A stretch of DNA of 64,000 nt, taken from the NCBI GenBank assembly GCA_050288625.1, contig JBNKEE010000029.1, forward strand, positions 1 through 64,000, in the 5' to 3' direction. Shown piece after piece: positions 43,445 through 54,440 of the stretch (position 1 is its first letter; each line of letters begins with the position of its first letter). Source of the stretch: JAAGZL01 sp050288625 (lineage in GTDB: Bacteria > Pseudomonadota > Gammaproteobacteria > Chromatiales > Chromatiaceae). The position numbers and the translations under genes are program-made. The notes under the pieces were generated by a model, which was given only the letters and a program-made list of their open reading frames with translations, did no database searches and was not told the DNA's origin.

Positions 43445-44431
43445 ATGCAGATCGGACCACATAAACTTTCGAACAATCTGATACTAGCACCTATGGCCGG
43501 GATCACCGACCTGCCGTTCCGTCGCCTATGCAAGGAACATGGGGCCGGACTAGCCATATCCGAGATGATCAGTTCAGACTCCACTCTCTGGGCCTCTCCA
43601 AAATCCGTTCGCCGCATGGACCTTGCCGGCGAACCAGGTCCCGTTTCAGTACAGATACTCGGATCGGACCCAAAGAAAATGGCAGCAGCTGCAAAGGCCA
43701 ATATCGAGCTTGGCGCAGACATCATCGACATAAACATGGGCTGTCCGGCCAAAAAGGTGTGCCGTGCAGACTCCGGTGCTGCCCTGCTACGGGATGAAGA
43801 CAGGGTAAAGCGCATCCTGGATACTGTGGTTGCAGCTGTTTCGGCGCCTGTCACACTCAAGATCAGGACTGGTTGGGACCGAAACAATCGCAACGGCATA
43901 CGAATCGCGCAAATCGCGGAACAAGCTGGCATCCAGGCCCTAACCGTGCATGGACGTACCAAGGCCTGCGGTTTTTCCGGAACCGCTGAATATGACACCA
44001 CTAGAGAGATAAAACAGACCATATCTATTCCGGTGATAGCCAACGGAGATATTAATACGCCAGAAATTGCAAAAAAGGTCTTGGCAAAAACCGGCGTTGA
44101 CGGCATTATGATAGGCCGCGCAGCCAGAGGCCGACCGTGGCTTTTCAGCGCGTTGCAGCACTACCTTACCAAGGGTGAGAAATTGCCTGATCCATCTCCA
44201 GAATGGATCGGCAGACTGATATTGGGGCATCTGGAACAGCTGTACACCTTTTATGGGGAGCATCAGGGGATACGCATTGCACGTAAGCACCTGGCTTGGT
44301 ACAGCCGGGGATTTCCGGGATCGGCCGATTTCAGATCAAAAATAAACAAAACTGGGACAACTCAAGAACAGCAAGAGCTAGTAAAAAGGTATTACCACAA
44401 GTTAACGGCCAATAAGGAGCTGGCAGCATGA
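43445..44431 (+). CDS. dusB: tRNA-dihydrouridine synthase B
   Basis: DusB reduces uridine in the tRNA D-loop with FMN and NADPH. The 328-residue TIM-barrel protein has LAPMAGITDLPFRRLC, the catalytic Cys in GCPAKKVCRADSGAALL and KIRTGWD. Its stop overlaps fis (ATGA), the conserved dusB-fis operon. Confidence 0.97.
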   Translation: MQIGPHKLSNNLILAPMAGITDLPFRRLCKEHGAGLAISEMISSDSTLWASPKSVRRMDLAGEPGPVSVQILGSDPKKMAAAAKANIELGADIIDINMGCPAKKVCRADSGAALLRDEDRVKRILDTVVAAVSAPVTLKIRTGWDRNNRNGIRIAQIAEQAGIQALTVHGRTKACGFSGTAEYDTTREIKQTISIPVIANGDINTPEIAKKVLAKTGVDGIMIGRAARGRPWLFSALQHYLTKGEKLPDPSPEWIGRLILGHLEQLYTFYGEHQGIRIARKHLAWYSRGFPGSADFRSKINKTGTTQEQQELVKRYYHKLTANKELAA

Positions 44432-44730
44432 GTTTGGAAGCCACCATGGTTCAAGAAAAAAATTCAGAAAGACCAAAATATACAACCAAGACCCAAAAAA
44501 AGAGCGAGCTTCTCCGGGACTCAGTATTTGAAGCCATGCAGGGCTATTTCGTACAAATGGACGGCCATAAAGTATCAGATCTGTACCGCATGGTCCTGTC
44601 CGAGGTGGAACCGCCCCTGTTTGAGTCTGTATTACGCCAGACCAACGGCAACCAGAGTCGCGCAGCCGAAATGCTTGGCATTAGCCGAAGTACCTTACGA
44701 AAAAAACTAGCTCTATATAATCTTGATTAA
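44428..44730 (+). CDS. fis: nucleoid-associated DNA-bending protein Fis
   Basis: A 100-residue Fis homodimer subunit, a growth-phase-regulated DNA bender. The C-terminal helix-turn-helix (GNQSRAAEMLGISRSTLRKKL) is conserved, and the N-terminal region carries the beta-hairpin arm area. It is translationally coupled to dusB. After its stop an imperfect hairpin (CCTCAG...CTGAGG, near 44750-44775) might act as a weak terminator before purH. Confidence 0.98.
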   Translation: MSLEATMVQEKNSERPKYTTKTQKKSELLRDSVFEAMQGYFVQMDGHKVSDLYRMVLSEVEPPLFESVLRQTNGNQSRAAEMLGISRSTLRKKLALYNLD

Positions 44731-44813
44731 ACAAAAAACGTATACCCTCAGCAGCCAATGCGTGGTCTGAGGCGGTTATTTATTTCTGTAGAAACGCAAC
44801 AAGAGACCCAGCC

Positions 44814-46424
44814 ATGTCATCCATCACCAGAGCACTTATCAGCGTATCGGATAAAACCGGCATCGTGGAATTCGCCCGCAGCCTGAATGAACGCAATATA
44901 GAGATTCTATCCACCGGCGGCACCGCTCGCCTGCTCACGGAAAACGATATCCCGGTTATCGAGGTATCGGAACACACCGGGTTCCCTGAGATGATGGACG
45001 GCCGGGTCAAGACTCTACACCCCAAGATCCACGGCGGCATTCTAGGCAGACGTGGTATGGATGATTCTGTAATGAAGGAGAACGAGATTGCCCCTATAGA
45101 TATAATCGTGGTTAATCTCTACCCCTTTGAACAGACCGTGGCCAACCCCGACTGCGACCTGCCCACGGCGATCGAGAATATCGACATCGGCGGCCCCACC
45201 ATGCTGCGCGCTGCGGCCAAAAACCACAAAGACGTAACAGTGATAGTGGATTCAGCTGACTACACCCGGGTGCTGGAAGAGATGGACGCCAATAACGGCG
45301 CCGTCAGCGACGCCACCCGCTTCGATCTAGCGGTAAAGACCTTCGAGCACACCTCTAACTACGATGGCGCCATCGCCAATTATTTAGGTACGCGTCTTGG
45401 TGAGGAAACCACAACCGACGCCCAGGGAGGAACTAGTGCCGCAGGAGGCAGGACGCCGATAGCGGCCTTCCCTCGCACCATCAACCTGCAGTTGCGTCAG
45501 GTGCAGACCATGCGCTACGGCGAAAACCCGCACCAGAATGCGGCCTTCTTCGTGGAGCGCGACCAGCCAGAGGCCTGCATCTCCACAGCCAAGCAACTGC
45601 AGGGTAAGGAGCTCTCTTACAACAACATTGGAGACACCGACGCCGCCCTAGAATGTGTAAAACAGTACGACGAAGGTCCTGCATGTGTCATCGTTAAGCA
45701 CGCTAACCCATGTGGCGTGGCCATCGGAGACAACCTGCTGCAGGCCTACGACCGGGCCTACAGCACCGATCCGGAATCGGCCTTTGGCGGCATCATCGCC
45801 TTTAACCAGGAACTGGATGCCGAGACCGCCCAGGCCATAGTGGAGCGCCAGTTCGTGGAGGTGATCATCGCCCCCAAGATCTCGGCAGGGGCCGTCGAAG
45901 CGGTCAGCTCCAAGAAGAATGTGCGTCTGCTGGAGTGCGGCGAGTGGTCTGCCGAGGCCCTGCACCGTCTCGACTACAAACGGGTCAACGGCGGACTGCT
46001 GGTCCAGGATGCAGACCTGCAACTCAGCAACGAGATCAAGGTAGTGACTAAACGCGCACCGACCGAGCAGGAGATGAAAGACCTCCTGTTCACTTGGCGT
46101 GTAGCCAAGTTCGTCAAATCCAACGCCATCGTCTACGGCAAGGACAACATGACCATCGGTGTAGGGGCAGGCCAGATGAGCCGGGTCAACTCTGCGCGTA
46201 TCGCCGCAATCAAGGCGGAACACGCCGGCCTGGAAGTACAGGGCGCGGTTATGGCCTCTGATGCCTTCTTCCCCTTCCGCGACGGCCTAGACAACGCGGC
46301 TGCCGTCGGTATTCGTGCCGTGATCCAGCCTGGCGGCTCCATGCGCGATGAAGAGGTGATCGCGGCGGCGGACGAACACGATATCGCCATGGTCTTCACC
46401 GGCATGCGCCACTTCAGACACTAA
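44814..46424 (+). CDS. purH: bifunctional AICAR formyltransferase / IMP cyclohydrolase
   Basis: PurH does the last two steps of IMP synthesis. The 536-residue protein has the N-terminal cyclohydrolase (ALISVSDKTGIVEFAR, LSTGGTARLL, GRVKTLHPKIHGG) and the C-terminal transformylase (KHANPCGVA with its catalytic Lys-His, SDAFFPFRDGLDNAA). A short Gly/Thr-rich segment (about 198-212) links or loops the domains. Followed by purD after 13 bases. Confidence 0.98.
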   Translation: MSSITRALISVSDKTGIVEFARSLNERNIEILSTGGTARLLTENDIPVIEVSEHTGFPEMMDGRVKTLHPKIHGGILGRRGMDDSVMKENEIAPIDIIVVNLYPFEQTVANPDCDLPTAIENIDIGGPTMLRAAAKNHKDVTVIVDSADYTRVLEEMDANNGAVSDATRFDLAVKTFEHTSNYDGAIANYLGTRLGEETTTDAQGGTSAAGGRTPIAAFPRTINLQLRQVQTMRYGENPHQNAAFFVERDQPEACISTAKQLQGKELSYNNIGDTDAALECVKQYDEGPACVIVKHANPCGVAIGDNLLQAYDRAYSTDPESAFGGIIAFNQELDAETAQAIVERQFVEVIIAPKISAGAVEAVSSKKNVRLLECGEWSAEALHRLDYKRVNGGLLVQDADLQLSNEIKVVTKRAPTEQEMKDLLFTWRVAKFVKSNAIVYGKDNMTIGVGAGQMSRVNSARIAAIKAEHAGLEVQGAVMASDAFFPFRDGLDNAAAVGIRAVIQPGGSMRDEEVIAAADEHDIAMVFTGMRHFRH

Positions 46425-46437
46425 GGTTTAGGTACCC

Positions 46438-47724
<1,287 letters not shown>

Positions 47725-47728
47725 ACAA

Positions 47729-48718
47729 CTATAAGACCGGTAGCACACGCTCACTTATGAATACTGACAGCTGCTCAATTTCTGGATACTCCGGAGCGAT
47801 CTCTACAATGTAATTCAGAGTCCTGGGGATGTCCTTCAGATAGCCCGGTTTGTCATCGCGTATGTTCAAACGGGCAAATATGCCGGACGCCTTGAGATGG
47901 CGCTGCACCCCCATAAGATCAAACCAACGCAGGAACGACTCTTCATGTTCCTGACGCAACACCCCGGACTGTAGCGCCTGTTCATAATAACCAAAGACCC
48001 ACGCTTTCACCTGCTCCCGCGGCCAGCTTATGTAACAATCCTTCAGGAGAGAAACCAGATCATAGGTAACCGGACCTACCACCGCATCCTGAAAATCCAG
48101 GATCCCGGGATTGGACACCGGTGTCACCAATAGATTTCTGGAGTGATAATCACGATGCACAAACACCTGGGGCTGCTCCAGGGCATTGGATACCAGCAGT
48201 TCGAATATCTTATCCAACATCTGCCGTTCATCAGCCTCCAGGCTCAACTCCAGATGTTTTCCCAGCAACCAATCCCTGAACAAGCCCATCTCCTGCATTA
48301 GCAGTTCTGTATTGTAAGGAGGCAACCCGTCCATCTTTCCACCCGCCTGCATCACCTCAAGCGCGCTCAAAGCATCTGCATAGAGACGATCTTTCTCACC
48401 ATCACCATCGGCGAGCCGATCCAGATAGTGCTCACTGCCAAGATCACTCAAGAGCAGAAATCCCTGTTCAAGATCTGCCTCGTATACCGCAGGGACATTC
48501 AGCCCCAACTCACCCAAATGTCTGGCTACAGCGACAAATGGTCTACAATTCTCGTTCTCCGGGGGTGCGTCCATCACGATCCTCGTTGCCCCGTCTACCT
48601 GGGTGAGGCGGTAGTAGCGCCTGAAACTAGCATCACCAGAAGCCAGTTCTATAGAATAATCTTTATGGCCCACTGAATTCGCAAGCCAAATCTGCAATAA
48701 TCTCTCTCTACGGGGCAT
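47729..48718 (-). CDS. amgK: AmgK-like aminoglycoside-phosphotransferase family sugar kinase
   Basis: A 329-residue APH-fold kinase with the catalytic loop HRDYHSRNLL and the metal motif LDFQDAVVGP. In Pseudomonas the divergent neighbour of lptD is amgK, which phosphorylates N-acetylmuramic acid and GlcNAc at C1 for cell-wall recycling, followed by murU. Here the kinase is present divergent from lptD, but the next gene is convergent purD, so murU is not adjacent. The assignment rests on fold and position. Confidence 0.85.
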   Translation of the reverse strand: MPRRERLLQIWLANSVGHKDYSIELASGDASFRRYYRLTQVDGATRIVMDAPPENENCRPFVAVARHLGELGLNVPAVYEADLEQGFLLLSDLGSEHYLDRLADGDGEKDRLYADALSALEVMQAGGKMDGLPPYNTELLMQEMGLFRDWLLGKHLELSLEADERQMLDKIFELLVSNALEQPQVFVHRDYHSRNLLVTPVSNPGILDFQDAVVGPVTYDLVSLLKDCYISWPREQVKAWVFGYYEQALQSGVLRQEHEESFLRWFDLMGVQRHLKASGIFARLNIRDDKPGYLKDIPRTLNYIVEIAPEYPEIEQLSVFISERVLPVL

Positions 48719-48844
48719 ATTGTGCTAAAAACTTATCGATCCGGGATAAAATGGCTATTTTGACAGATATATGCAGAATAATCGTGAAAAAATCCTAAAG
48801 AAACATTGAAGAATTGTTGATTCTATGCGATTTTACCCCTCTTT

Positions 48845-48853
48845 TGGTATATT
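48845..48853 (+). promoter_or_regulatory. candidate extended -10 promoter of lptD
   Basis: TGGTATATT (48845-48853) is a good extended -10 element (TG-n-TATATT), 77 bases before the lptD GTG. No matching -35 is evident, as is allowed for extended -10 promoters. I looked for and did not find a clear sigma-E pattern (GGAACTT-N16-TCTGA). Confidence 0.4.
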
Positions 48854-48929
48854 AGGCGGCGAGTCACTTCGTTGCGCGCGAATGCCCTAGTAAATATTAA
48901 GGCCCGACAAGAAATAGAGAACCATAAAA

Positions 48930-51434
48930 GTGTCAGGAAAAACAAAAATATTACCCGTGGCCATCTGCGCCCTGCTTGTTGCCCCAGTAACCCTTAACGC
49001 AAAAACCAAGTGGGATTGCAAGGCTGGGCCGGACAACACCTGGGAATGCTCCAAGCGTGGTGAACGAAAAATTGGACAACCCATCGCTACTACCCCCAGC
49101 TCGGCAAACCAAGGAGACGTGACCACCACGCCGGCTTATGAAAGCAGCTTTGAAGCAACCGAGCAAGGAGAAACCGCACCCATTGCAACCGAAACCGCTA
49201 CGACGGAATATTACGAGCCGGTTATCGGTCAAAGGCAACTGCAAGCCAGTAACGTTCAACGCATCGATCGCGATCTGAATTGGGACCAATGCGGCCCCAT
49301 GAACGACCCAGCTGAACACGCGCCCAGATACAGTGGCGAGACCCAGATAACCGCAGATGCCGCCGACGTTTCACGTGAGAATAAGCAGGCCACCTTCACC
49401 GGCAACGTGGTAGTAACCAAGGATGATCAACTGCTTGAAGCTGACCGCATCACTTATAACAATAAAGAAGACACCATGGAGGTCGATGGCTCCATCTACT
49501 TTCAAAGTCCTGGATTGCTGGTCAGTGGCGACTCGGCAAAGATGGACATGGGTAACAACACTGGACGTATCAAAAATGCAGAGTACCGCCTCCCCAAAAG
49601 ACGCGCTCGCGGCAGCGCCTCCCAGGTGGATATTGAGGGACGTGATAAAAGCAGTTATGAGAATATAAACTACACAACCTGCCGTCCAGGAAACGAAGAC
49701 TGGGTGCTGGAAGCCGGTAAGCTTGAGATCGACAAGAGCACAGGTGTAGGTGTGGCTCATGATACTGTCTTCCGCTTCAAAGGCATCCCATTCTTCTATC
49801 TGCCATACGCCAGCTTTCCAATCGATGACAGGCGTAAAACAGGTTTCCTAGTGCCGTCCATCGGTAGATCTGACGAAACAGGCGCTGACATATCTATCCC
49901 CTACTATATAAATATTGCACCGGATATGGACGCCACCATCGTACCCCGCATCATGAGTAAGCGCGGCCTGATGCTGGGCGGAGAATTCCGCTATCTGACG
50001 GAAGACTACTATGCCGAGACAAGGTTTGAAGTCCTTCCGGATGACAAAGAGGTAAACAGCGACACAAACAGTACGCGCGGCGCATTCTCATACTATAGCC
50101 ATGGCTTCCTAGCTCCAAGACTATCTCTAAACACAAACATCAACTATGCCTCCGACAACAACTATCTGGAAGACCTGGGTGACAGCCTTGCGGTTTCCAG
50201 CAGCAGATATCTGGAGAGGCGTGGCGACCTAACCTACCATGGAGACGACTGGAGCCTTCTGACCCGCGCCCAATACTACCAGACACTTGACCACACCGTA
50301 CTCAAGTCGAATCGCCCATATGCCCGACTACCACAAGTCCTATTCAACTATGAGAAACCTGACCAGATAGGGGGCCTAACCCTCCACACAAGGGCTGAGT
50401 ATGTCTACTTTGACAGAAGTGACAGTGTCCGCGGAAGCCGTTTCGACTTTCAGCCAGCAATAAGTCTGCCCATGCGCAATAGTTGGGGGTATATCACGCC
50501 TAAGCTTGGGGCTCGTTATACCACCTATGATCTAAAAGATCAGGTCGCAGGATTGTCTGACTCTCCTGACCGCACTACCGGCACGTTCAGTCTGGACAGC
50601 GGCCTATTCTTTGAAAAGATAGGCGATGACTATACCCACACGCTAGAACCACGCATGTTCTATCTCTACACTTCAAAAGAAAATCAGGACGACATACCGA
50701 TATTTGACACCAGCTCCTACGACTTCAGTTTCTACAACATGTTCCGTGAAGACCGTTTTGCCGGCGCTGATCGCGTAGGTGACGCAAACCAGTTGGCTCT
50801 TGCACTAACCAGCCGCACCTATAGCAACGCAACCGGTGCTGAGAGCTTCCGCTTCAGCATAGGTGAGATCTTCTATTTTGAAGATCGAGAGATACAGTTA
50901 CCAACCCCTTCCGCAACTGTTCTCGCAGCATCTAACGACAGCAGTTCGGCCACAATCGGACAGGTTGCATGGCAAATCAGCAACAGTTGGAGCACCCAGG
51001 CTGATATAGAGTGGGACCACAACAGGAGCAACAACAAGACTGCGCAATCGGCATTTCATCTAAGATATGACGATCAAAAGAAGACTCTGCTCAATCTAGG
51101 CTACCGCTATGCCAGAGACTACGAGAATGACGGCGTTCTGTTTGAGCAGACTGACGTATCATTCCGCCTCCCGATTACATCACACATAAATGCGGTCGGT
51201 CGTTGGGATTATTCCCTACTCTACGACAAGACCATGGAGTCATTCGCCGGCATTGAGTACAGTGACTGCTGCTGGGCCTTGCGTCTTGTTGGTCGCCATT
51301 ACATCAACGACATTGATCAAGACGCCAATACAGCGTTCTATCTACAACTTGAGTTGAAGGGGCTTACCAGTATAGGCGACAAAGTGGGCGAATTTCTCGA
51401 AGACAATCTTCTCGGGTACACCAGAGCCGAATAG
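48930..51434 (+). CDS. lptD: LPS-assembly outer-membrane protein LptD
   Basis: LptD is the outer-membrane beta-barrel that inserts lipopolysaccharide with LptE. The 834-residue protein starts at GTG and has a signal peptide (cleavage after Leu-Asn-Ala), a Thr/Glu/Pro-rich linker (about 45-100), the OstA/LptA-like beta-jellyroll (about 125-300: ITADAADVSRENKQATFTGNVVV) and a C-terminal barrel. Cys residues near 30 and 40, one in YTTCRPGNEDW and the pair in YSDCCWALRL fit the interdomain disulfides, whose formation depends on DsbA and DsbC (reduced by DsbD). It is followed by surA, whose chaperone folds this barrel. Confidence 0.97.
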   Translation: MSGKTKILPVAICALLVAPVTLNAKTKWDCKAGPDNTWECSKRGERKIGQPIATTPSSANQGDVTTTPAYESSFEATEQGETAPIATETATTEYYEPVIGQRQLQASNVQRIDRDLNWDQCGPMNDPAEHAPRYSGETQITADAADVSRENKQATFTGNVVVTKDDQLLEADRITYNNKEDTMEVDGSIYFQSPGLLVSGDSAKMDMGNNTGRIKNAEYRLPKRRARGSASQVDIEGRDKSSYENINYTTCRPGNEDWVLEAGKLEIDKSTGVGVAHDTVFRFKGIPFFYLPYASFPIDDRRKTGFLVPSIGRSDETGADISIPYYINIAPDMDATIVPRIMSKRGLMLGGEFRYLTEDYYAETRFEVLPDDKEVNSDTNSTRGAFSYYSHGFLAPRLSLNTNINYASDNNYLEDLGDSLAVSSSRYLERRGDLTYHGDDWSLLTRAQYYQTLDHTVLKSNRPYARLPQVLFNYEKPDQIGGLTLHTRAEYVYFDRSDSVRGSRFDFQPAISLPMRNSWGYITPKLGARYTTYDLKDQVAGLSDSPDRTTGTFSLDSGLFFEKIGDDYTHTLEPRMFYLYTSKENQDDIPIFDTSSYDFSFYNMFREDRFAGADRVGDANQLALALTSRTYSNATGAESFRFSIGEIFYFEDREIQLPTPSATVLAASNDSSSATIGQVAWQISNSWSTQADIEWDHNRSNNKTAQSAFHLRYDDQKKTLLNLGYRYARDYENDGVLFEQTDVSFRLPITSHINAVGRWDYSLLYDKTMESFAGIEYSDCCWALRLVGRHYINDIDQDANTAFYLQLELKGLTSIGDKVGEFLEDNLLGYTRAE

Positions 51435-51439
51435 ACACC

Positions 51440-52768
51440 ATGATCAGGCTTCATACTCGCAACAACCTGAGTATGTTGTTGCTAATCATCCTTGTACTGG
51501 GGTCTACTGCGATAGACGCAGGGGTTCAGGATGTGGACCGTATTGTTGCGGTTGTGGATGATGAGGTCATAGTCAACAGCGAGCTTCAAGAAAGATTGAA
51601 GCAGATAGTCGCGCAGCTTCGTGCAAAAAAGGCAAAACTCCCCCCCCAGAAAATCCTGGAACGCCAGGTTCTGGAACGTCTGATAGCTAACAGAGTACAG
51701 CTAAGTGCAGCCAAGCGCTCAGGGATTAGTGTAAATGAGGAGATATTGGCCCAAGCCATCAGCAATATTGCCCGCAACAACAAGATGAGCCTATCCGAAT
51801 TTCGGGGCGCAGTTGAAAAAAGCGGTATTTCATTCAATAAGTACCGTGAACAGCTACGCGACCAACTCACAATCAAACAGTTCCTAACCAAAGAGATGAG
51901 AAGTCGCATCCATGTCACAGAACGTGAAATTGATGCATACATAGCCAATGCCAAGGGGGCAACTAATACCCCTAAAAGCACCAGAAAAACCGCGTTCCAT
52001 CTGCTGCACATCCTCATCGCCACCCCCGAGGGCGCATCTTCAGGGACGATACAAAAGGCAAAGCGTAAGGCGTTAAACATAGTTAAAAAACTACGCGCCG
52101 GCGCGGACTTCCAGAACATCGCACTATCAGAATCGGACGGACAACAAGCCTTGGAGGGCGGAGATCTTGGGTGGCGCAGAGCAGATCAACTTCCAACAGT
52201 GTTCGCTAACATCGCACCAAAAATGGGGCGCGGTGATATATCCGACCCTATAAGGACATCCAGTGGTTTTCACATCATCAAGGTTGCAGACTATAAAGGT
52301 GGTAAGGCACAAACCGTGTTTCAACAAACCAAGGCTCGGCACATACTCATCCGTACCAGCGAGATAACTTCTGATGATGATGCCAGGATACGTCTGGAGC
52401 AACTAAAACAGCGCCTAGACGGGGGTGACGACTTCGCTAATCTAGCCCGTTCCCACTCGGACGACCAGTCCTCATCCATAAAGGGTGGAGATCTGGGCTG
52501 GATAAATCCAGGTGATGTGGTTCCTGAATTTGAGCAGCAGATGCAAAGTCTTGCTGTAAATGAGATAAGCGACCCGTTCCGCACCCAATATGGCTGGCAT
52601 ATCGTGCAGGTACTGGAACGGCGCATGCACGACAGAGCAGGAGATATTCAGCGCTCACAGGCGCGAGGTGCCATCTTCAATCGCAAGGCATCGGAAGAGG
52701 CACAACTGTTTATACGTCGTCTGCGTGATGAAGCCTATATAGAGATACATCTCGAAGATATCGAATAA
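51440..52768 (+). CDS. surA: periplasmic chaperone / peptidyl-prolyl isomerase SurA
   Basis: SurA escorts outer-membrane proteins such as LptD. The 442-residue protein has a signal peptide, the SurA N-terminal helical chaperone domain (VDRIVAVVDDEVIVNSEL on) and two parvulin domains (around HLLHILIATPEG and ARHILIRTSE). Five bases after lptD; lptD-surA-pdxA is the classical order. Confidence 0.97.
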   Translation: MIRLHTRNNLSMLLLIILVLGSTAIDAGVQDVDRIVAVVDDEVIVNSELQERLKQIVAQLRAKKAKLPPQKILERQVLERLIANRVQLSAAKRSGISVNEEILAQAISNIARNNKMSLSEFRGAVEKSGISFNKYREQLRDQLTIKQFLTKEMRSRIHVTEREIDAYIANAKGATNTPKSTRKTAFHLLHILIATPEGASSGTIQKAKRKALNIVKKLRAGADFQNIALSESDGQQALEGGDLGWRRADQLPTVFANIAPKMGRGDISDPIRTSSGFHIIKVADYKGGKAQTVFQQTKARHILIRTSEITSDDDARIRLEQLKQRLDGGDDFANLARSHSDDQSSSIKGGDLGWINPGDVVPEFEQQMQSLAVNEISDPFRTQYGWHIVQVLERRMHDRAGDIQRSQARGAIFNRKASEEAQLFIRRLRDEAYIEIHLEDIE

Positions 52769-52820
52769 AACCTCAAGTTGCAGACAATCTTACACTCATC
52801 ATCAACATACAGGGTGTAAC

Positions 52821-53813
52821 ATGAACATCGAACCCGCAAGAATAGTTTTTACCCCTGGAGAACCAGCCGGTATAGGTCCAGATCTATGTGTGCAGTTGGT
52901 CCAACGAACGCAGGATATAGACCTTGTTGTCGTATCTGATCCTGATCTGCTAATAAGACGTGCGGAACTACTTGGACTGAAATTAGATATTGATCTGTTT
53001 GACCGCTCTGCACCACCCCCCCCCAGAAATGCTGGAAGAGTTTGTGTGCTCCCCATACCCTTAGCTACCACTTCAACACCAGGACAATTGAATCCTGCAA
53101 ATGCCGAATATGTGTTGGAGTGTCTACAGCAAGCCACCCATGGCTGCTTAGACGGAAGCTTTCATGCCCTGGTAACAGGACCAGTACACAAAGGTGTTAT
53201 CAATGATGCTGGCGTAGCCTTCACAGGCCATACTGAATACCTGGCCGAATTGACTAATGGTGATCCGGTAATGATGCTGGCAACCCAGGGGCTCAGAGTA
53301 GCCCTGGTCACTACCCATCTTCCGCTGTCACTGGTAAGTCAGGCCATATCACCACAACTGTTGGAACGCGTCATTCGTATCCTGCACGCAGACCTACAAT
53401 CAAAATTTGGCATCGACAAGCCAGACATTCTGGTGTGCGGTCTCAATCCCCATGCAGGGGAAGGCGGTCACCTGGGAACAGAAGAGGTCGAGATAATCTC
53501 CCCAGTGCTGGAAAAATTGCGCCAGGAAGGGATAAGACTACAGGGTCCGTTGCCGGCCGATACCCTGTTCACGCCTTACTACCTGGAGCAGGCAGATGCG
53601 GTGCTGGCCATGTACCATGACCAGGGGCTGCCGGTACTAAAGCATAAGGGTTTTGGACATGCGGTAAACATAACCTTGGGGCTACCTATCGTCCGTACCT
53701 CGGTGGATCATGGTACGGCACTGGATCTTGCCGGGACCGGCAAAGCAAACCATGGGAGCCTGAATGTGGCGTTGGAAACTGCTAAAGAGATGGTTCTACA
53801 CAGCACTCCCTAA
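52821..53813 (+). CDS. pdxA: 4-hydroxythreonine-4-phosphate dehydrogenase
   Basis: PdxA oxidises 4-phosphohydroxy-threonine in vitamin B6 synthesis. The 330-residue protein has FTPGEPAGIGPDL, metal His residues in TTHLPLS, NPHAGEGGHLG and MYHDQGLPVLK. It follows surA. Its TAA stop interlocks with the TAG stop of the convergent ankyrin gene (bases CTAA at 53810-53813). The usual next genes rsmA and apaG are missing. Confidence 0.97.
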   Translation: MNIEPARIVFTPGEPAGIGPDLCVQLVQRTQDIDLVVVSDPDLLIRRAELLGLKLDIDLFDRSAPPPPRNAGRVCVLPIPLATTSTPGQLNPANAEYVLECLQQATHGCLDGSFHALVTGPVHKGVINDAGVAFTGHTEYLAELTNGDPVMMLATQGLRVALVTTHLPLSLVSQAISPQLLERVIRILHADLQSKFGIDKPDILVCGLNPHAGEGGHLGTEEVEIISPVLEKLRQEGIRLQGPLPADTLFTPYYLEQADAVLAMYHDQGLPVLKHKGFGHAVNITLGLPIVRTSVDHGTALDLAGTGKANHGSLNVALETAKEMVLHSTP

Positions 53814-54253
53814 GAGGCGCCAGCGTCCTGCAACAGCTTCAATACCTCCTGATGCTTGCCCTTCTCTGCCCGCTGTGCGGCCGAGACCCCTGCCTTGTTC
53901 TTGAGATTGAGGTCTGCACCAGCCTGTATTAAAGCCTTTACCGCTCCCTCATGCCCAAAAGCGGCCGCTTCCATAACAGCACTGGCACCAGCCCCATCCA
54001 CAGCGTTCACATCGGCACCTGCCGCAAGTAGAGCCCTGACCGTATGGGTATTGCCGTTAAATGCCGCCATAACCAGGGCCGGCCGTCCTGCGCCGTTTTT
54101 AGCATTGACATCCCCTCCCTGAGCCAGGATCTTCTGCACCATAACCGCGTCGCCCTCCGCTGCTGCGGCCAGCAGCAAAGGACTCATATCGGCTGCCTGC
54201 AACGGCGCCCAAACTAACAACAAAGCAAAATAAGCAAGCGATATTCGTTTCAT
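53810..54253 (-). CDS. exported ankyrin-repeat protein
   Basis: A 147-residue protein with a signal peptide (MKRISLAYFALLLVWAPLQAA, ATG 54253 with AGGGTGAT upstream; frame opens earlier at 54277) and about four ankyrin repeats (LLLAAAAEGDAVMVQKILAQGGDVNAKNG..., repeating G-x-T/P-A-L and hydrophobic helix pairs). Ankyrin repeats bind proteins. It occupies the place between pdxA and apaH where rsmA and apaG usually lie, but on the opposite strand. In many proteobacteria small periplasmic ankyrins accompany catalases or envelope genes; no partner can be named here. Confidence 0.9.
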   Translation of the reverse strand: MKRISLAYFALLLVWAPLQAADMSPLLLAAAAEGDAVMVQKILAQGGDVNAKNGAGRPALVMAAFNGNTHTVRALLAAGADVNAVDGAGASAVMEAAAFGHEGAVKALIQAGADLNLKNKAGVSAAQRAEKGKHQEVLKLLQDAGAS

Positions 54254-54440
54254 ATCATCACCCTGAAAACCTTGCACTTATCCCCTATATCGGCCAAAAA
54301 TTGGAAAACCTGAATCGACTTGCAATTAAACTATTCTCCCGATAATGTTTCGGGCATGATAAGAGCTATAACAAACCATTTCGTGCAATAATCGCAATGC
54401 TCCCACCAAACCAGATACCGAACACAGGAATCAGATAGCT

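Noticed and set aside
45648..46223. Antisense ORF within purH
   Set aside because: purH is full length with all motifs on the plus strand; the antisense frame resembles no family.
48720..48929. Sigma-E promoter for lptD
   Set aside because: No GGAACTT-N16-TCTGA-like pair could be found; an extended -10 is the better candidate.
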